Assembly: GCA_023262645.1 (NCBI GenBank)
Contig: JALRAA010000017.1
Location: 1-12,446 of the forward strand
DNA length: 12,446 nt
Source of the DNA: Burkholderiaceae bacterium
Lineage (GTDB): Bacteria; Pseudomonadota; Gammaproteobacteria; Burkholderiales; Burkholderiaceae_C
Reading direction: 5' to 3'
A program made the translations under genes and the position numbers. The first letter of the stretch is position 1, and every line of letters starts with the position of its first letter. Below are positions 1 to 6,609 of the stretch, piece after piece. A model generated the notes under the pieces. It ran no database searches. It was not told the DNA's origin and was given only the letters and a program-made list of their open reading frames with translations.

Positions 1-1
1 T

Positions 2-775
2 ACCAAATACGCTGCAAACGCCATGCTGGCCACCAAGATCTCGTTCATGAACGAGTTGTCGCGGATCGCCGAGCGCGTCGGTGCAGACATCGAAAAGGTG
101 CGTCAGGGAATCGGCTCGGATTCACGCATCGGTTATTCGTTCATCTACCCCGGAGCAGGTTACGGTGGCTCGTGTTTTCCCAAAGATGTGCAGGCGCTGC
201 GGCGCACGGCCGAGCGCTCCGGTGCTCTCGCGCGAATGCTGCAAGCGGTCGAGACGGTCAACGAAGAACAGAAACAGTTGCTCTTCGCGCGACTGCAGTC
301 GATCTTTGGTCCGACACTCTCCGGGCTCACGATTGCGCTCTGGGGTCTCGCCTTCAAGCCCAATACCGATGACATGCGGGAAGCCCCTAGCCGTGTGCTG
401 ATGGAATCTTTATGGGAAGCCGGTGTCAAGGTACAAGCCTATGATCCGGCAGCGATGGAAGAAACCCAACGTCTGTATGGTCAGCAGCCGCTGCTTCAGT
501 TGTGCGGTACCAAAGAAGCCGCGCTTCAAAACGCAGACATGTTGGTCATCATGACTGAATGGCGTCAGTTCAAAGCGCCAGATTTTGAAGTGATCAAAAA
601 AGCCCTCAAACAGCCTGTGATATTCGATGGCAGAAACTTGTTTGATCCCGCGAGAATGCAAGAAAAAGGGATTCAATACCATGGGATTGGACGTGGTGAA
701 TTCAAACCCCATGCCCACACCCAGGTTGTGCAGCCAGGGATTGCAGTCACGGATACTGTTTGTGAAATCTCGTAG
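2..775 (+). CDS. ugd: UDP-glucose 6-dehydrogenase, 3' part (5' end outside window)
   Basis: Oxidises UDP-glucose to UDP-glucuronate with two NAD+; a cytosolic source of UDP-GlcA for polysaccharides and glycolipids. The frame is open from base 2 and starts with TKYAANA, which carries the conserved Lys and Asn of the active site, so the N-terminal Rossmann domain lies upstream. The catalytic cysteine is in GGSCFPKD (Cys codon 173-175), and the C-terminal UDP-binding signature GLAFKPNTDDMREAPS follows. About 257 residues are present, consistent with the second half of a roughly 430-460 residue enzyme. After the usual ending (GIGRG) there is an extra tail of about 22 residues. Its last 29 bases overlap the 3' end of the convergent glycosyltransferase gene. 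GC content drops within the gene, from about 59% in the first 360 bases to about 46% at 541-720. Identification is secure; the pathway it serves is not shown. Confidence 0.93.
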   Translation, partial: TKYAANAMLATKISFMNELSRIAERVGADIEKVRQGIGSDSRIGYSFIYPGAGYGGSCFPKDVQALRRTAERSGALARMLQAVETVNEEQKQLLFARLQSIFGPTLSGLTIALWGLAFKPNTDDMREAPSRVLMESLWEAGVKVQAYDPAAMEETQRLYGQQPLLQLCGTKEAALQNADMLVIMTEWRQFKAPDFEVIKKALKQPVIFDGRNLFDPARMQEKGIQYHGIGRGEFKPHAHTQVVQPGIAVTDTVCEIS

Positions 776-2048
776 CCATGGGCTGGCTCAAGCCAATTTG
801 TATGGGTGAGCGGTAATGGTTGATGACATCGAAGAAAACCGATTCGGTTCTCTCCACAATGGATTCCCAACTGAAATTTCTGGCGGTCTGAACCGCATTG
901 ATTTTGCTTTCAGCCATTAAGAACGGATTGTTCAAAATAGCTTGCACAGCCATCTCGAAATGAACCTCGGTGTTTTGAGCTGCCAACATGCCATTTTCAC
1001 CACTGATGATCAACTCGGATGCAGCAGCGTGGTTAAAAGCCACCACGGCCAAACCTGAAGCCATGGCTTCTAATGTGACATTGCCAAAAGTTTCTGTTTG
1101 GCTGGCAAAAACAAACATATCGGCACTTGCGTAATGCATCGCTAAATCTTCGCCTGTTTGAAAGCCTGCAAACACAACTTCGGGGTATTTGTGTTGGAGG
1201 TCTGCCATCAATGGGCCATCACCGACCAATACCAACTTGACATCGTTGTGTATTTTTTGGGCCATGGCATACGATTGAATGACTAACGGCAGATTTTTTT
1301 CAGCGGCTAACCGACCCACATACAGCATGACCGTGGTTTGGTCGTTCGCACCCCATTGCTCGCGCAAACGGAGACTTCTTTTGTGGGGACTGAACAATTG
1401 GGTGTCAATCCCTCTTGGAACAATGTGTAAATTTTGAAACCCCACAGCATCTAATTCAGCCTCTAGCTGCGAAGTGGGCACCATCGTGACATGGGCTGCG
1501 TTGTGAAATTTTTTCAAATAAGAAAGTATGGCGGCGCTCAGCCAGCCAATTTTGTAATGGTTGCTATAGGCATGAAAGTTGGTTCTGAAATCTGTACTGA
1601 CAGGCAATCGGAGTTTTTTGGCAGCTTGAAGCGCTGACCAGCCCAAGGGGCCTTCCGTCGCAATGTGAACAATATCGGGACGGTTGTAGGTCCACAAACG
1701 AAGCAATTCTTTTTTCGATGGCAAGCCCATGCGCAATTGCTTATAAAAGGGGATGGGTAAGCCATGGACCAATTTCTCTTGAAATCCATCTCGTGCGGTT
1801 GGCTCATCGTTTTTGAAATGCTTGGGTCTGATCAAAAGAATATCGTGACCGTTTTTCACCAATCCATTGACGATGCGAGACAGGGTCATTGCCACGCCGT
1901 TGATATCGGGCGGGTAAGTCTCTGTGACAACAGCTATTTTCAAGCTTGGGCGAACTTGGCCCAAGCGCTCGATGTGAAGGTGTGTATGCATGTCAAAAGT
2001 ATGGTGTTTGAACGCGACCATTGTGTGAAACCGTCGTGTCAATTTCAT
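747..2048 (-). CDS. GT4 family glycosyltransferase (GT-B fold), candidate glycolipid-forming Agt-type enzyme
   Basis: A retaining GT-B glycosyltransferase of family 4, moving a sugar from a nucleotide sugar to an acceptor, probably at the inner face of the cytoplasmic membrane. The N-terminal acceptor domain begins about residue 36 with KIAVVTETYPPDINGVA. The donor domain has VGRLAAEKNLPLVI (about 244-257), the VGDGP turn (275-279) and the EX7E motif in ETFGNVTLE (319-327). At 433 residues it is somewhat long, because about 35 residues precede the first beta strand. ATGs at 2048, 2021 and 1991 are all possible and none has a clear Shine-Dalgarno sequence. GT4 enzymes of this type include mannosyltransferases (MgtA/PimB-like) and the Agt glycosyltransferases that glycosylate diacylglycerol in phosphate-starved bacteria. 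A PlcP-like gene in the same block favours the Agt reading, and the neighbouring ugd hints at UDP-GlcA as donor, but donor and acceptor cannot be read from the sequence. Divergent from the Mpo1-like gene, convergent and overlapping with ugd. Confidence 0.88.
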   Translation of the reverse strand: MKLTRRFHTMVAFKHHTFDMHTHLHIERLGQVRPSLKIAVVTETYPPDINGVAMTLSRIVNGLVKNGHDILLIRPKHFKNDEPTARDGFQEKLVHGLPIPFYKQLRMGLPSKKELLRLWTYNRPDIVHIATEGPLGWSALQAAKKLRLPVSTDFRTNFHAYSNHYKIGWLSAAILSYLKKFHNAAHVTMVPTSQLEAELDAVGFQNLHIVPRGIDTQLFSPHKRSLRLREQWGANDQTTVMLYVGRLAAEKNLPLVIQSYAMAQKIHNDVKLVLVGDGPLMADLQHKYPEVVFAGFQTGEDLAMHYASADMFVFASQTETFGNVTLEAMASGLAVVAFNHAAASELIISGENGMLAAQNTEVHFEMAVQAILNNPFLMAESKINAVQTARNFSWESIVERTESVFFDVINHYRSPIQIGLSQPMATRFHKQYP

Positions 2049-2069
2049 GACTCAGACAAGCTGTATTCG

Positions 2070-2087
2070 GTGTCATCAAAAATTCAT
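2070..2087 (+). promoter_or_regulatory. Weak Pho-box-like repeat between the GT4 and Mpo1-like genes
   Basis: GTGTCAT-CAAA-AATTCAT matches the PhoB-box layout CTGTCAT-N4-CTGTCAT at 6/7 and 4/7 positions. The hexamer 10 nt further on (GAAAGT, 2098-2103) is a poor -10, so this is much weaker than the site upstream of the plcP-like gene. By rough chance calculation a 10/14 match is not rare when many positions are scanned. Confidence 0.25.
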
Positions 2088-2133
2088 TCAATCGTGTGAA
2101 AGTCACAAGGCGTACAGCACATTTGTTTTTTAC

Positions 2134-2138
2134 GGGAG
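2134..2138 (+). promoter_or_regulatory. Ribosome binding site deciding the start of the Mpo1-like gene
   Basis: GGGAG lies 5 nt before the ATG at 2144. The frame is open further upstream to an earlier possible start near 2096, but that one has no comparable site and would add 16 residues unlike the family start. The ATG at 2144 is therefore preferred. Confidence 0.7.
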
Positions 2139-2143
2139 CACGA

Positions 2144-2758
2144 ATGAAGCAATTTTTAAAAACACTCGAAACGCAGCGCTGGGATGATCACCGTTACTAT
2201 CACCACAGCCGCATCAACCAAACCTTGCACTTGATCAGTGCAATATCTTTTTTGGTGGCTTATGCCTATTTGTTCATTGATCCTGTGGTCTCCGCACTGA
2301 TTGCTTGGCTGGTTTCGATGACCACGCGCCAACTTGGCCATTTTGTGTTCGAGCCCAAAGGCTATGACGCAGTCAACATGGCAACGCATGAGCACAAAGA
2401 GGACATCAAAGTCGGTTACAACCTGAAGCGCAAGGTGGTGTTGTTGACAGTCTGTGCTTTGATTCCTGTGTTGGCTTACTGGACGCCTGCCTTGTTGACT
2501 TGGGCGGTTCCCCACATGTATGAAGACAGCCCGGTGCGCATGACTGGCATCTTGTGGTTGTTTTTAGGTGTGGCGGGTCTGGTGTTTCGCGTGGCCCAAC
2601 TGTGGCAACAAGACAGTTTGCAAGCCGGTTTGGCCTGGGCGTTGAAAATCATCACCGACCCCTTGCACGATATCAAGATGTACTACAAATCTCCTTACTA
2701 CTTGTTGCGCGGTGAGTGGATTGATCCCATGGACCACGTACGTACCTCGGTTCACTAA
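2144..2758 (+). CDS. Mpo1/DUF962-like integral membrane protein
   Basis: A 204-residue polytopic membrane protein. Residues 18-32 (YYHHSRINQTLHLIS) and 63-70 (RQLGHFVFE region) match the two His-containing signatures of the DUF962/Mpo1 family, YHxxxxNxxLHxxG and QxxGHxxFE. The yeast member Mpo1 is an Fe(II)-dependent dioxygenase of fatty acid alpha-oxidation; most bacterial members are uncharacterised. Hydrophobic segments lie at about 28-45, 48-60, 98-120 and 132-153. The C-terminal stretch rich in Tyr, Asp and His (about 171-200) is probably cytosolic. It is longer than minimal DUF962 proteins, with about 100 extra residues after the second His motif. It is divergent from the GT4 gene, and its stop codon overlaps the stop of the convergent aminotransferase in four bases (CTAA, 2755-2758). 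Family assignment rests on short motifs, so it is moderate; enzymatic activity is not established. Confidence 0.6.
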   Translation: MKQFLKTLETQRWDDHRYYHHSRINQTLHLISAISFLVAYAYLFIDPVVSALIAWLVSMTTRQLGHFVFEPKGYDAVNMATHEHKEDIKVGYNLKRKVVLLTVCALIPVLAYWTPALLTWAVPHMYEDSPVRMTGILWLFLGVAGLVFRVAQLWQQDSLQAGLAWALKIITDPLHDIKMYYKSPYYLLRGEWIDPMDHVRTSVH

Positions 2759-4431
2759 GCCGGTAAGTATTTTCTTTTCAATATTTCTTTGAAAACGGAT
2801 TGACGGATATGGCGGTTGGTGAGTTGGGTGTCTGTCCACCACCAACCGTCTTTTTCCATCGCCTCAGCAGCTTTGACAAACCGCTGCATGAATATTTCAT
2901 AGTCTTTGTCATCCATTCCAAAATTAAAAATCATTCTTCCCGACCCTACCCAGCTGAGCGCAATGCCGTGGTCTCGCAAATAAAACTGGAACATCCAGTT
3001 ATACCGACTCGGTGTTTTGTAAAGAATAGACCAAACAGTTTCCATGCCTGCTACGTGCACAGGCAAATTCGCTTGCTCGAGTCTTCGGTTGAGGGTTGCC
3101 AACCTGACCGACCACATCTGGCTGGCATTGGCATATATTTCTTGGGTTTGTGCAGTTTTCATGGAATGCAAAAACACATTCATGGTGGCCATCACATACG
3201 GGTGGGCGTTGAATGTGCCACGTGCAAAACACAATTCGGCGGGTCGATCAGACTTGAAGCGGCGCATCCAGTGCGACATGCCGCAGACCACACCCACGGG
3301 CAATCCACCGCCCAAGGTTTTGCCATAGGTCACCATGTCGGCTTTGACGTTGAAATACGCTTGCGCGCCACCGGGTGCCAAACGGAACCCCATGAATACC
3401 TCGTCCATGATCAAGGCAATACCTTTTTCGGTGCAGACTTGTCGCAATTGACGCAGCCAATCCGTATATGCACCTTTGTCAAAGTGAACCGCCCTGCTCG
3501 AATCAACCAATGTGGAATCGGTAGGTGCAGCTTTATTGGGATGCATGGCTTGCAACGGGTTGATCAACACACACGCAATATCGTTTCTGTTTTTCAAAAC
3601 ACGCAAGGTGTTCGGGTGCATATCGTTGAGTGTCAACGTATGGGGCGATGGCGGCATGGGATTACCGGGTCCGGGTTGCACATCGTCCCACCATCCGTGG
3701 TAGGCCCCAGTGAACCGCACCAATTTCTTTTTGCCGGTGTGGTAGCGCGCCAAGCGAACCGCTTGCATCACTGCTTCCGTACCAGACATGTGAAACGAAA
3801 CTTCTTGCATGCCAGACAACTCACACAATTGTTTGGCGTTATCCAACACACATGGATGGTAAGAACCCAGAACAGGGCCCAATTTCTCAGCCAGTTCAAC
3901 ACCTTTTGCAATGCACGTTTTGTAAAAATCTGTACCCATCAAATTGACGCCATAACTGCCCGTGACATCAATGAATCGGTTGCCGTCCAGGTCAGTCAAA
4001 TAACTGCCTTCGCTCTCACGCCAAAAGCTTCCCAAGCGAATGTGTTGGTGCATCATTTCTCTGAATTGAAATGGAATGCGGTATTCACTGATCAATTGCA
4101 AATCAGAAACCAAGGGCTTGAGTTCAGCCGACATCTGCAGCGTTTGTGGCGATTTACTTTGCAATCGTTGTCCCAACTGATCCATGGCTTTCTTTCGCTG
4201 CTCTGCCACATGCGCAGGTGCTCCGTCGGCCACCAACCAATGGCCTGGGCTGTATGAATACCCTGGAATCCAAGCTGCAAATCTTTTTGCCATGCGTAAA
4301 TGACCGCTCAGAGACGGGTGCTTTGCCATCGACAGTTGCAGCCGGCTGTGGATTTTTTTCACCATTAAAAAACCTGCCAGCGCTGTGGCTGTGAGCACCA
4401 TGCCTGACCCCATACCGTTGAATGATTCCAT
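2755..4431 (-). CDS. Membrane-anchored class III PLP aminotransferase (glutamate-1-semialdehyde aminotransferase-like)
   Basis: A fold-type I, class III PLP enzyme. It has SGTEA for phosphate binding (216-220), YHG with the aromatic that stacks on PLP (244-246), MDEV with the pyridine-nitrogen Asp343, and the Schiff-base Lys371 in VTYGKTLGGGLP. At 558 residues it is about 130 longer than HemL. The extra N-terminus carries a hydrophobic segment (about 8-24) followed by basic residues, which looks like a single membrane anchor with the catalytic domain in the cytosol, and a linker to about 130. The entry to the core (EGSYLTDLDGNRFIDVTGSYGVNLMG) resembles the aminotransferase domains embedded in hybrid PKS/NRPS enzymes, which aminate beta-keto acyl chains, as much as it resembles HemL. 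HemL itself is soluble, so a role in tetrapyrrole synthesis is unlikely. AAGGA lies 8 nt before the ATG. It is divergent from psd (46-bp gap). Substrate unknown; a lipid or acyl substrate is inferred from the anchor and neighbours. Confidence 0.85.
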   Translation of the reverse strand: MESFNGMGSGMVLTATALAGFLMVKKIHSRLQLSMAKHPSLSGHLRMAKRFAAWIPGYSYSPGHWLVADGAPAHVAEQRKKAMDQLGQRLQSKSPQTLQMSAELKPLVSDLQLISEYRIPFQFREMMHQHIRLGSFWRESEGSYLTDLDGNRFIDVTGSYGVNLMGTDFYKTCIAKGVELAEKLGPVLGSYHPCVLDNAKQLCELSGMQEVSFHMSGTEAVMQAVRLARYHTGKKKLVRFTGAYHGWWDDVQPGPGNPMPPSPHTLTLNDMHPNTLRVLKNRNDIACVLINPLQAMHPNKAAPTDSTLVDSSRAVHFDKGAYTDWLRQLRQVCTEKGIALIMDEVFMGFRLAPGGAQAYFNVKADMVTYGKTLGGGLPVGVVCGMSHWMRRFKSDRPAELCFARGTFNAHPYVMATMNVFLHSMKTAQTQEIYANASQMWSVRLATLNRRLEQANLPVHVAGMETVWSILYKTPSRYNWMFQFYLRDHGIALSWVGSGRMIFNFGMDDKDYEIFMQRFVKAAEAMEKDGWWWTDTQLTNRHIRQSVFKEILKRKYLPA

Positions 4432-4439
4432 GTGCAGAT

Positions 4440-4456
4440 TCCTTAAAACCTCCTTT
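4440..4456 (-). promoter_or_regulatory. Two ribosome-binding-like sequences in front of the aminotransferase gene
   Basis: On the minus strand AAAGGAGG (4449-4456) lies 17 nt before the ATG and AAGGA (4440-4444) lies 8 nt before it. The nearer one has normal spacing and supports the ATG at 4431. The farther one is a better anti-SD match but has no start codon at usual distance; it could act as a standby site. The whole divergent intergenic region is only 46 bp, so at least one promoter must extend into a coding region. Confidence 0.5.
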
Positions 4457-4477
4457 GTATTACCACTGAGTTAAAAA

Positions 4478-5347
4478 ATGATGACTATCAAACATTTGTT
4501 CAATAAGTTGGGTGCCCATGAAAATATCAACTTTTTATTGACTAACCGAATACCCCGACTGGCCTTGACACGGTTTATGGGCTGGTTCAGCCAAATAAAG
4601 CACCCCTGGGTCAGAGATGCTTCTCTTGCTGTGTGGCGGTCGATTGCAGATTTGGATTTGTCAGAAGCCAAAAAATCCCAGTTTGAAAGCTTGCATGATT
4701 GCTTCATTCGTGAATTAAAACCAGGGGCCAGACCGATAAACACAGATCCAAACGTATTTATCAGCCCGTGCGACGGGATTGTGGGGGCGGTGGGTCGGGT
4801 TGAAGCTGGCCAGTTGTATCAGGCGAAAGGCTTTCCCTATCGGCTGGACGAATTGCTTGGCCAAGATGAATCGCATGCGCCATGGGAAAACGGATGGTTT
4901 GTCACGATACGCATCACATCTTCCATGTACCACCGATTCCACGCTCCCCAAGATGGAGCCCTCAAGCGTGTCAAATATTTTTCCGGTGATACATGGAATG
5001 TGAACCCGATTGCATTGAAAAGGATTGAAAAGCTGTTTTGTAAAAACGAGCGTGCGTTTTTGGAAATGGCGGTGGGCGAGCAGGCACACAAAGTGGCCCT
5101 GGTTCCAGTGGCTGCCGTGTTGGTGGCAAGTATTCGTTTGCATGCGCTGGATACCTTGTTTTCAGCCGCCTATTCAGGACCGCTAGACATCACTTGCGAC
5201 AGCGCCTTTCAAAAAGGCGATGAATTGGGCTGGTTTCAGCACGGCTCGACCATCATTGTGTTTGCCCCGCCGTCATTCCAATTGTCTGAAGGCATTGTTG
5301 AAGGAAAACTCCTCAAAATGGGAGAGGCATTGATGCAATTGCCTTGA
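4478..5347 (+). CDS. psd: Phosphatidylserine decarboxylase proenzyme (E. coli-type)
   Basis: Pyruvoyl-dependent decarboxylase making phosphatidylethanolamine from phosphatidylserine at the cytoplasmic membrane. The 289-residue protein has SPCDG with catalytic Asp99, YHRFHAP with His152 and His155, the conserved NVNP (174-177), and the self-cleavage motif as HGST (255-258). Ser257 would become the pyruvoyl group of the small alpha chain. The common cleavage motif is LGST; His replaces Leu just before the Gly-Ser bond here. Length is close to the 322 residues of E. coli Psd and well above the short (about 210) Psd form. The start has two tandem ATGs (4478, 4481) and only a weak GAG at 4468-4470. 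It is divergent from the aminotransferase and ends 3 bp from the stop of convergent lplT. It could be the housekeeping enzyme or a paralogue acting on a related headgroup; the window cannot tell. Confidence 0.9.
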   Translation: MMTIKHLFNKLGAHENINFLLTNRIPRLALTRFMGWFSQIKHPWVRDASLAVWRSIADLDLSEAKKSQFESLHDCFIRELKPGARPINTDPNVFISPCDGIVGAVGRVEAGQLYQAKGFPYRLDELLGQDESHAPWENGWFVTIRITSSMYHRFHAPQDGALKRVKYFSGDTWNVNPIALKRIEKLFCKNERAFLEMAVGEQAHKVALVPVAAVLVASIRLHALDTLFSAAYSGPLDITCDSAFQKGDELGWFQHGSTIIVFAPPSFQLSEGIVEGKLLKMGEALMQLP

Positions 5348-5350
5348 TGT

Positions 5351-6592
5351 TCAAGCACCCGATAGGTTGGCGTTGGCTGTGTACTTGGATGATTGAAAGG
5401 TCAACAGTGCCATGCCAACGGCTACACAGATGGCCATGCCGATCACAACCACTGAAAGACTGCAACCGATGAAAGTCAAAAAACTGTAAAGACCTAACAT
5501 CAACAAAATACTTGAATTTTCGCAAGTGTTTTGCACAGAAATCGAACGTCCCGCACTGAGCAATTGTGCGCCACGCGATTGCAGCAGTGCATTCATGGGC
5601 ACCACTAAAAATCCACCGAAACCGCCCATGACAAGTGTCAAACCCAACGCTGTAGGCCATTGGGTGATCCACACCATCAAAGGCAAAACCAAACCCATGG
5701 CTACACCAACGCCTAACACGGCAGTGGCTTGCTGCAACTTCACCCACCGCCCGGCTGTCATGGCACCCATCATCACACCTATGGCTGTAGAGGCTTGCAA
5801 ATACGCTGCTTGAGAAAGGTTCAGTTGCAACATGGTTTGTGCCCATGCCAACACCAGCAGCTGCATACACGCACTCACTCCCCAAAACAAAGTGGTGACT
5901 GACAAACTGATGAATCCCAAGGGATCACGCCAAAGCTTGGCATGGTCTTGGCAAAAGTGTTGCCAGACAGTTGGCACCGTCCATAGGGTTTTTGCATAGT
6001 GTTTGTTGGAAGGGGGGACAAAATGTGTGAAGAATGCAGACATACCGTACATGCTGCAAACCACCAGCAGAGAAACAGGCAGCGCAGTGTCAACAGGCAA
6101 AACATGGGTAAATTGTCGTACCCCACTGAGGTGTAACCAGCTTTCAGATACCAGCCAACCACCCATCATCACGCCAAACAACGCTGCGCACACGGTTGTG
6201 ACCTCCATCCAAGCATTGGCTTTCAGCAATTTATCTGGGTCAACCATTTCTGTGATCCAGCCGTATTTGGCGGGTGAATAAACCGCGGCCCCCAGTCCTG
6301 TCAGCGCATAAGCGGCGATGGGATTCACGCCAGCTAACAAGCCCAAGCAGGCAACCCCTTTTAAGGTGTTCGCTTGCATCAGTATTTTGTGCTTGGGCCA
6401 TGTGTCTGCGATGGCACCTACCCACGGTCCAAACACCACATAGGAGAGGGTAAATATCAGCTTCAACAAAGGAATCCAAAATGGCGCATACCCTTGCCAT
6501 TGAAGCAAAGCGATGGCCAATAACAGCAAAGCATTGTCTGCCAGCGCAGAGACAAATTGGCTGAAGATCAGCGCATAAAAGCCTTTTGGCAT
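5351..6592 (-). CDS. lplT: Lysophospholipid transporter LplT (MFS)
   Basis: A 413-residue Major Facilitator protein with about 12 hydrophobic segments, close in length to E. coli LplT (397). Signature stretches shared with LplT include QFVSALADNALLLLAIALL near the N-terminus, FGPWVGAIAD (about 54-63), NPIAAYALTGLGAAVYSPAK (about 90-109) and KANAWMEVTT. LplT flips lysophospholipids such as lyso-PE from the outer to the inner leaflet for re-acylation. In E. coli it is joined to aas (acyltransferase/acyl-ACP synthetase); no aas is present here. Instead it lies 17 bp downstream of the plcP-like phosphoesterase gene on the same strand, and probably shares its promoter. No clear Shine-Dalgarno precedes the ATG, which suggests translational coupling. 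Substrate specificity could differ from E. coli LplT, but the family call is firm. Confidence 0.9.
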   Translation of the reverse strand: MPKGFYALIFSQFVSALADNALLLLAIALLQWQGYAPFWIPLLKLIFTLSYVVFGPWVGAIADTWPKHKILMQANTLKGVACLGLLAGVNPIAAYALTGLGAAVYSPAKYGWITEMVDPDKLLKANAWMEVTTVCAALFGVMMGGWLVSESWLHLSGVRQFTHVLPVDTALPVSLLVVCSMYGMSAFFTHFVPPSNKHYAKTLWTVPTVWQHFCQDHAKLWRDPLGFISLSVTTLFWGVSACMQLLVLAWAQTMLQLNLSQAAYLQASTAIGVMMGAMTAGRWVKLQQATAVLGVGVAMGLVLPLMVWITQWPTALGLTLVMGGFGGFLVVPMNALLQSRGAQLLSAGRSISVQNTCENSSILLMLGLYSFLTFIGCSLSVVVIGMAICVAVGMALLTFQSSKYTANANLSGA

Positions 6593-6609
6593 GGAAGGCC
6601 GTGGCTGAA

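Noticed and set aside
2800..4257. A 485-codon open frame on the plus strand opposite the aminotransferase gene
   Set aside because: It lies fully antisense to a well-supported PLP enzyme, and its translation is rich in His, Arg, Gln and Cys with no recognisable domain, as expected of an antisense shadow.
2755..4431. Aminotransferase as hemL (glutamate-1-semialdehyde 2,1-aminomutase) of heme synthesis
   Set aside because: The long N-terminus with a membrane anchor, the lipid-gene context and the core entry like PKS aminotransferase domains argue against the soluble housekeeping enzyme.
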